NCBI GenBank assembly: GCA_030151365.1
Contig: JASLDW010000097.1
Span: forward strand, 1-11,511
Direction of reading: 5' to 3'
Length of the DNA: 11,511 bases
DNA from: Lysobacter sp.
Lineage (GTDB): Bacteria; Pseudomonadota; Gammaproteobacteria; Xanthomonadales; Xanthomonadaceae
Of this stretch, positions 6,705 through 11,511 are shown piece by piece. A program made the position numbers and the translations under genes. The notes beneath the pieces are model-generated. The model made no database searches and was not told where the DNA came from. It saw only the letters and a program-made list of their open reading frames with translations. The stretch's first letter is position 1. Every line of letters starts with the position of its first letter.

Positions 6705-7951
6705 GCCCCCGCCAGCGCCTTCAGCATCAATCCAAGCAGATAGGCGAGTACGGTGCCGGTGGCGTAGCCGAGCGTGCCGAGCAGCGCGCCGACCGGCGCG
6801 AGTGCGGGGTGGAAGGCCGATGCCACCACCGGCGCCGAGGCCGGCCCGCCGATGTGGCTCTGCGACCCCACCGCGAAATAGAACAGGGGCGCGCGGATCA
6901 GGCGTCCGACCAGCCACAGGATGATGATGTGGAACCCCAGCCAGATCGCGCCGAGCACGAGCAGGCCGGGCTTGTTGAACACCGCGCCGATGTCCATCTG
7001 CATGCCGATGCAGGCGATCAGGACATAGAGCAGCAAGGTGCCGATGGTCGACGCGCCGACGCCATCGAGGCGGCGCATGCGGGTGAAGCTCAGCGACAAT
7101 CCGGTCAATGTGCAGATGGCGATGATCCACACCAGGGGTTCGCCGAGGCCGGCGCGTTTCGCCAGCGGGAAGTGCTCGCCGATCCACGGCGCGAACCCGC
7201 CGGCGATCCAGTGCGCGAGGCCGACCGTGCCAAATGCGAGACCGAAGATCGTCACCAGGTCGGTGAGCGTGGCCGGGCGTTCGTGCTTGCTGCGGTAATC
7301 GGCGAGGCGATGCTTCAAGTCATCGAGCGCGGCGGTATCGGCTTTTTGCGCGGTGTCGATTTCCTTCGCGCGCTGCGCCAGCAACAGCAGCACCGCCATC
7401 CACACATAGGCGACCGCGGCATCAACCACCGCGAACTGGCCGAACGTAACGGCGTCGACGTGGAAGATTTCCTTCATCGCCACCATGTTGGCGCCACCGC
7501 CGATCCAGCTGCCCGCCAGCGCCGCCATGCCGCCCCAGGTGTCGCCGCCCATCGTCGCCGGGGACAACGCCTGCATCGTCACGAACGCGAACACGCCGCC
7601 GAGCATCACGCTGGCCGAGGTCGCGACGTACATCAGCAGCAACTTGGGCCCGAGCTTGAGGATCGCCGGGATGTCGACCGTCAGCGTCAGCAATACCAAT
7701 GACGCCGGCAGCAACACCCGGCTCGCCACCGGGTTGTAGAGCTTGCTGTGGACGCCGTCGATCACGCCCAGGCTGTTGAGGATGCCGGGGATGAAGTAGC
7801 ACAACAGCAACGGAGGCACGAGGTCGAAGAACCGGCGCAGGAATCCCGATTCGCGCGACGACGCCCAGAACACCACGCCGAGCACGGCGGCGAGGACGCC
7901 CAGGACGACGATGTCGTCCTGGATCAGCGGAACCCGGGTGACGGCCTCCAC
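6701..7951 (-). CDS. DUF819 family multi-pass membrane protein
   Basis: This 416-residue protein is strongly hydrophobic, with roughly ten to twelve membrane helices, and is recognisable as DUF819 (YjcL-like). Key features are the N-terminal LIQDDIVVLGVLAAVLG helix, the GSWIGGGANMVAMKE motif around N155, and a second repeat half with SHIGGPASAPVVAS near the C-terminus. A charged cytoplasmic-type loop of about 30 residues (near 195-225, many K/D/E/R) separates the halves, suggesting an internally repeated transporter fold. The substrate is unknown. The only usable start in this frame is GTG at 7951, since a stop lies 9 codons upstream, and no Shine-Dalgarno is visible; it starts 4 bp after the peptidase stop, consistent with translational coupling. 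Its own stop overlaps the Nramp-like start. The family call is fairly secure; the function is open. Confidence 0.85.
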   Translation of the reverse strand: MEAVTRVPLIQDDIVVLGVLAAVLGVVFWASSRESGFLRRFFDLVPPLLLCYFIPGILNSLGVIDGVHSKLYNPVASRVLLPASLVLLTLTVDIPAILKLGPKLLLMYVATSASVMLGGVFAFVTMQALSPATMGGDTWGGMAALAGSWIGGGANMVAMKEIFHVDAVTFGQFAVVDAAVAYVWMAVLLLLAQRAKEIDTAQKADTAALDDLKHRLADYRSKHERPATLTDLVTIFGLAFGTVGLAHWIAGGFAPWIGEHFPLAKRAGLGEPLVWIIAICTLTGLSLSFTRMRRLDGVGASTIGTLLLYVLIACIGMQMDIGAVFNKPGLLVLGAIWLGFHIIILWLVGRLIRAPLFYFAVGSQSHIGGPASAPVVASAFHPALAPVGALLGTLGYATGTVLAYLLGLMLKALAGA

Positions 7952-7955
7952 GCGC

Positions 7956-10016
7956 TTACTGGCCGATGTGCGATTTCAACCAGTCGTTCACCGTGTCATG
8001 CCACTTGATGCTGTTCTGCGGCTTCAGCACCCAATGGTTTTCGTCGGGGAAGTAGAGGAACTTCGATTCGATGCCCTTGCGCTGCAAGGCGCTGAAGGCG
8101 GCGATGCCCTGCTCCACCGGGATGCGGAAGTCCTGCTGGCTGTGCACCACCAGCATCGGCACCTTCCAGTCCTTGACGTGGTTGATCGGATTGAACTTTT
8201 CGTAACCGGCGCTGTTCTCCCACACCGTGCCGCCGTTCTCCCACTCGCTGAACCACAGCTCCTCGGTGGCGTAACCCATCATGCGGTTGTCGAACACGCC
8301 ATCGTGGGCCACGATGCACTTCCACGGCGAGTTCCAGTTGCCGGCGATCCAGTAAGCCATGAAACCGCCATAGCTGGCACCGAGCGCGCAGGCCTTGTCG
8401 CCATTGAGGAAATCGTATTTCTTCAGCGCCGCCGCCCAGCCCTTCTGCAGGTCTTCGAGCGGACGATCGCCCCAATGCTGGCTGATCGCGTCGGTGAATG
8501 CCTGGCCGTAGCCGGTGGAGCCGTGGAAATCGATCATCACCGCGGCGTAGCCCTGGCCCGCATAGGTCTGCGGATTCCAGCGATAGCTCCAGCCGTTGCC
8601 GAAGCTGCCTTGCGGACCGCCGTGGATCAGGAACGCGACCGGATACTTCTTGCCCGGCTGGTAGTTCCACGGCTTCACCACGTAGCCATGCACGGTTTCG
8701 CCGTTCCAGCCGATGAAGGTGAACTGTTCGGCATCGGCGAACTTCACGCCCGGCAGCATCTCGCCTGCGCTCGGGGTGATCGCGCGTTGCGGTGCCTTGC
8801 CGTCGGCGTCGGTGACGAACAGCTGATCGCCGCTTTGCAGGCTGTTGCGCATGAAGGCGACGGTATTGCCAGCGACAGCGAACGACGAGATCGAACCCTT
8901 CGGCCCCGAGACGTTGCGCACTTCGCCATTGGCCACATCGACCGCGAACAGCGGATGCTGGCCGAGTTCGACCGCGGTGGTGTAGATCGTCTTGCCGTCG
9001 GCAGACAAGATGATGCCGTCGGCGGAGGCGTCCCACTTCGCATCGATCTCGCGCGTGTTGCCGCTGGCCATGTCCATCGCCATCAGCGCGAAACGATCGG
9101 CCTCGAAGCCGGGGCGCTTCATCGCGCGGTAGTACAGCGTCTTGCCATCCGGCGAGAACACCGGACCGGCGTCCCAGGCCTTATTCGCCGCGGTCAGGTT
9201 GCGCGGCTCGCCGCTGCCGTCGGCATTGACCAGCCACAGGTCGAAATTGGTGCTCCACGGCTCGACGCGATCGCCCTGGCGCACGCTCATCACCAGCTGC
9301 TTGCCATCGGGCGACCACGCAAGGTCACCCAGGTCACCGAACGGCTTGGACGGAATATCGCCATTGATCGCGCCGCTCACCAGCGTCGCGTTCTTCGCCG
9401 CGACGTCGCCAATGTCGGTGACGAACACGCGGTTGTAGCTGCCGTTGTTCCAGGTATCCCAGTGGCGGATGAACATGCGATCGAACACCACGCCACTGGT
9501 CTTGGGCTTGGCATCGAGCTTCTGCTTGCTGCAGGCGAGATCGCCCTTGCACTCGGGGAATGCCGCCATCGCCACGGCGACATGACGGCCGTCGGGCGCA
9601 AACTGGTAGGCGTCGACATCGAGCGGCAGGTCGGTCAGCTGCTTGGGCGCGCCGCCCATCAACGGGATCGCGTAGAGCTGCGAGCTGCCGTTCTTGCCGC
9701 TGAGGAAATAGACGGTCTTGCCATCCTTCGATACCGTCGGCGAATTGACGTTCCATCCCTCCGGGGTCAGGCGCTTCGGCGGCGCCATGTCGCGCGTGCG
9801 CAGGTTGCGCGTCCACAGCGAGGTCGACGCCTTGGTGACTTCCGGATTCATCTGGCGCCTGGCGAACACCACCACGTTGCCGTCCGGCGTCAAAGTCGGC
9901 GACGAGTAGCGATCGAGCGCAACCATGTCGCGCACGGTGAAGCCGCGCTGCGTCTGTGCGGAGAGGGGAAGCGCGGCAAGCAGCGCGAGCGGCAGCAGGG
10001 CGAGGCGAAGGGTCAT
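7956..10016 (-). CDS. Secreted S9 family serine peptidase (prolyl oligopeptidase type)
   Basis: This 686-residue protein starts with a clear signal peptide (MTLRLALLPLALLAALPLSA, then QTQRG) and should act in the periplasm or outside the cell. Residues about 30-420 form a beta-propeller with repeated S/T-P-D-G-x motifs; the alpha/beta hydrolase domain spans about 460-686. The catalytic triad is complete: Ser548 in G-A-S-Y-G-G, Asp629 in HSQQDFRIP, and His661 in DENHW. A C156/C162 pair may form a disulfide, fitting export. S9 members release dipeptides or acyl-amino acids from peptides; the exact specificity (DPP-like, acylaminoacyl or oligopeptidase) cannot be read here. The neighbouring OPT transporter suggests a peptide-scavenging role. 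The ATG is preceded by a perfect inverted repeat ending 3 nt away, with only a weak GGA as ribosome-binding site. DUF819 starts 4 bp after its stop, so they are probably co-transcribed. Confidence 0.92.
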   Translation of the reverse strand: MTLRLALLPLALLAALPLSAQTQRGFTVRDMVALDRYSSPTLTPDGNVVVFARRQMNPEVTKASTSLWTRNLRTRDMAPPKRLTPEGWNVNSPTVSKDGKTVYFLSGKNGSSQLYAIPLMGGAPKQLTDLPLDVDAYQFAPDGRHVAVAMAAFPECKGDLACSKQKLDAKPKTSGVVFDRMFIRHWDTWNNGSYNRVFVTDIGDVAAKNATLVSGAINGDIPSKPFGDLGDLAWSPDGKQLVMSVRQGDRVEPWSTNFDLWLVNADGSGEPRNLTAANKAWDAGPVFSPDGKTLYYRAMKRPGFEADRFALMAMDMASGNTREIDAKWDASADGIILSADGKTIYTTAVELGQHPLFAVDVANGEVRNVSGPKGSISSFAVAGNTVAFMRNSLQSGDQLFVTDADGKAPQRAITPSAGEMLPGVKFADAEQFTFIGWNGETVHGYVVKPWNYQPGKKYPVAFLIHGGPQGSFGNGWSYRWNPQTYAGQGYAAVMIDFHGSTGYGQAFTDAISQHWGDRPLEDLQKGWAAALKKYDFLNGDKACALGASYGGFMAYWIAGNWNSPWKCIVAHDGVFDNRMMGYATEELWFSEWENGGTVWENSAGYEKFNPINHVKDWKVPMLVVHSQQDFRIPVEQGIAAFSALQRKGIESKFLYFPDENHWVLKPQNSIKWHDTVNDWLKSHIGQ

Positions 10017-10019
10017 CGA

Positions 10020-10047
10020 AATCGTCCGATCGAGGGATCGGACGATT
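10020..10047 (-). repeat. Perfect 12-bp inverted repeat at the S9 peptidase start
   Basis: AATCGTCCGATC (10020-10031) and GATCGGACGATT (10036-10047) are exact inverse complements around a 4-nt spacer. Read on the - strand, the stem ends 3 nt before the peptidase ATG, and the only candidate ribosome-binding triplet (GGA, 8 nt upstream of the ATG) lies in its right arm. It may be a protein-binding operator, a translation-blocking hairpin, or a terminator for the upstream OPT gene, though only three T residues follow the stem. Confidence 0.6.
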
Positions 10048-10059
10048 CTAGCCGGTGCC

Positions 10060-10080
10060 GGCGCGGCAGACTGCTGCGCC
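10060..10080. repeat. Short hairpin sequence after the OPT gene
   Basis: GGCGCGGC (10060-10067) and GCTGCGCC (10073-10080) pair around AGACT, with a G/T wobble on the + strand that becomes an A/C mismatch on the - strand. It lies 17 nt beyond the OPT stop. It could help end the OPT transcript but has no T-run and is stronger on the untranscribed side, so I give it low weight. Confidence 0.25.
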
Positions 10081-10097
10081 GCCGCGGGAAAACGGAC

Positions 10098-11511
10098 TCA
10101 GGCGCCGACGCGCTTCGACAAGCGCTCGGCGTAGCGGTACAACCCCAGGACCACCGCGACGAATGCGATGCCGCCGATCCATTTGGCCGCGGTGGCGAAG
10201 CCCTCGCCCACCAGTTCCAGCGGGAACAGCTGGAAGGCGACGACGCCGGCGATCAGCACGCCGATCAGGCCCTCGCCGACGATCATGCCCGAGGCCAGCA
10301 GGACGCCCAGTTGCTTGGCGCTTTCCGGACGCTTGCTGCGTTCGGCGCGGCGGTCGTACCAGGCGCCGAGCAGGGAGCCCACCACCACCATCAGCGTCGC
10401 CGATGTCGGCAGGTAGATGCCGAGGCCGACCGCCAGCGGCGAGCAATGGCCGCGGTGGTTGGTGGCCTTCTGGATGACCGCGTCGAGGATGATCAGCACC
10501 ACGCCGATGCAGGCGCCGATCGCGATCAGGCTCCAGTCGATGTTGTTCTGGATCACGCCCTGCGCCAGCGCGGAAATCAGGCCGGCCTGCGGCGCGGGCA
10601 GCGCCTTGCCCGGCACCGCGTTCGGCGCACCGGCGAAGCCGTACGCCTGGTTGACCAGATCGAGCACCGGCGGGATGACGGCGGCACCGGCGATCACGCC
10701 GACCACCAGCGCCCACTGCTGCCACGACGGCGTCGCGTCGACCAGTTGTCCGGTCTTGAGATCCTGCAGGTTGTTGTTGGCGATCGCGGCGACGGTGAAC
10801 ACCACCGAGGTGACGAACAGCGCGAAGGCGACCAGCGACTTCTCCTGCCCCGGCTGCAGCATCGGCTTGACCGCGAACACCAGCAGCGCGGCGATGCCGA
10901 TCACCACCAGGATGCCGATGCCCGACAGCGGGCTGTTGGAGGAACCGATCAGGCCCGCCATGTAACCGCAGACCGCCGACACGAGGAAGCTCATCACCAC
11001 GCAATAGACGAGGCCGCCGATCACCAGCATCCACAGGTGGTCGCCGAGTCCCGCGCCATTGGCGAAGTGACCGAACAACCACGCGATCGGCACGAAGCTG
11101 GCGGCCATGATGATGCCGACCACGCCGATCGGGATGTCGTGCTCGATGCGATCGAGCGTGTGCAGCTGCCCGGCCTTGCGCACCTTCGACGCCGCCATCG
11201 CCGAGGTCAGGCCGGAGATCACCGGCTTCACCAGTTTCGCCAGCGTCCAGATCGCGGCGATGCCGATCGTGCCGGCGCCGATGAAGCGCACCTTGTGGCT
11301 CCAGGTATCGCCGGCGATGTCCGCGACACCACTGGTGACCAGCGACAACGGCGAGTAATGCGGCACGCCCCACACCCATGCGATCAGCGCGCCGAGCAGC
11401 ATCGCCAGACCCACCCACAAGCCGACGAGGTGGCCGACCGCCAGCAAGGCCATCGACAGCGAGAAATCGAATCCGCTGACCGGCGCCTTGTCGCCATCGC
11501 CAAGACGGAAA
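10098..11511 (-). CDS. OPT family oligopeptide transporter (N-terminus outside window)
   Basis: The reading frame stays open to the window edge: 19 codons upstream of the ATG at 11453 remain in frame without a stop and carry LGDGDKAPVSGFDFSLS, which continues smoothly into the membrane segment after the ATG. That ATG is therefore internal and about 470 C-terminal residues are visible; bacterial OPT proteins are usually about 600-700 residues. The visible part has many membrane helices, the G-M-I-V-G-E-G-L-I-G-V motif near the C-terminus and a short basic tail (ERLSKRVGA). OPT proteins are proton-coupled importers of oligopeptides or, in the YSL branch, metal chelates; the prokaryotic type is usually annotated as peptide transport. 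The downstream secreted S9 peptidase supports peptide uptake. An 81-bp gap with two inverted repeats separates the two genes, so co-transcription is possible but not certain. Confidence 0.88.
   Translation of the reverse strand, partial: FRLGDGDKAPVSGFDFSLSMALLAVGHLVGLWVGLAMLLGALIAWVWGVPHYSPLSLVTSGVADIAGDTWSHKVRFIGAGTIGIAAIWTLAKLVKPVISGLTSAMAASKVRKAGQLHTLDRIEHDIPIGVVGIIMAASFVPIAWLFGHFANGAGLGDHLWMLVIGGLVYCVVMSFLVSAVCGYMAGLIGSSNSPLSGIGILVVIGIAALLVFAVKPMLQPGQEKSLVAFALFVTSVVFTVAAIANNNLQDLKTGQLVDATPSWQQWALVVGVIAGAAVIPPVLDLVNQAYGFAGAPNAVPGKALPAPQAGLISALAQGVIQNNIDWSLIAIGACIGVVLIILDAVIQKATNHRGHCSPLAVGLGIYLPTSATLMVVVGSLLGAWYDRRAERSKRPESAKQLGVLLASGMIVGEGLIGVLIAGVVAFQLFPLELVGEGFATAAKWIGGIAFVAVVLGLYRYAERLSKRVGA

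Noticed and set aside
10048..11418. 456-codon - strand frame overlapping the OPT gene
   Set aside because: It is Arg/Gly-rich and low in complexity, and the alternative frame gives a clear polytopic OPT protein.
10098..11453. ATG at 11453 as the true OPT start, giving a complete 451-aa protein
   Set aside because: The frame is open to the window edge with transporter-like sequence continuing upstream, and 451 residues is too short for a bacterial OPT protein.

Overview
The window is GC-rich, tightly packed chromosomal DNA with almost no non-coding space. Gene content and protein style (CorC, a DUF4105 protein and CorA in a row, CstA-YbdD, a secreted S9 peptidase beside an OPT transporter) point to a gammaproteobacterium of the Xanthomonadaceae/Lysobacteraceae type (Lysobacter, Luteimonas, Xanthomonas relatives). 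That assignment is inference from memory of these families; no rRNA or marker gene is present. I see no mobile element, tRNA, rRNA, CRISPR array or phage gene.

Left half, + strand (47-5435). A three-gene unit runs corC, a DUF4105 membrane protein, corA, with a 4-bp ATGA overlap between the first two genes and a 16-bp gap before the third. CorC and CorA are both linked to Mg2+/Co2+ handling, so the uncharacterised DUF4105 protein is sandwiched between two divalent-metal genes. After a 105-bp leader with two inverted repeats come cstA and ybdD, overlapping by 20 bp, which together form a pyruvate/peptide-type carbon-starvation uptake system. One leader hairpin covers the cstA ribosome-binding site.

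Right half, - strand (5439-11511). Read in the direction of transcription: an OPT-family transporter (its N-terminus lies beyond the window edge), an 81-bp gap, a secreted S9 serine peptidase with a complete catalytic triad, a DUF819 membrane protein 4 bp later, and an Nramp-like transporter whose start overlaps the DUF819 stop (ATGA). The peptidase and OPT protein make a plausible peptide-scavenging pair. The Nramp-like protein lacks the canonical Mn/Fe-binding residues, carrying D-P-S-G and S-P-Y where classical members have D-P-G-N and M-P-H, and resembles the Nramp-related magnesium-transporter clade. A perfect 12-bp inverted repeat ends 3 bases before the peptidase start codon.

The two halves converge with only 3 bp between ybdD and the Nramp-like gene. 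Overall the window is largely ordinary housekeeping and nutrient transport. I do not see a clear new defence, secretion or mobile system. The points most worth a second look are the inverted repeat at the peptidase start, the RBS-occluding hairpin before cstA, the divergent Nramp metal site, and the two uncharacterised membrane proteins (DUF4105, DUF819) in conserved-looking, translationally coupled units.
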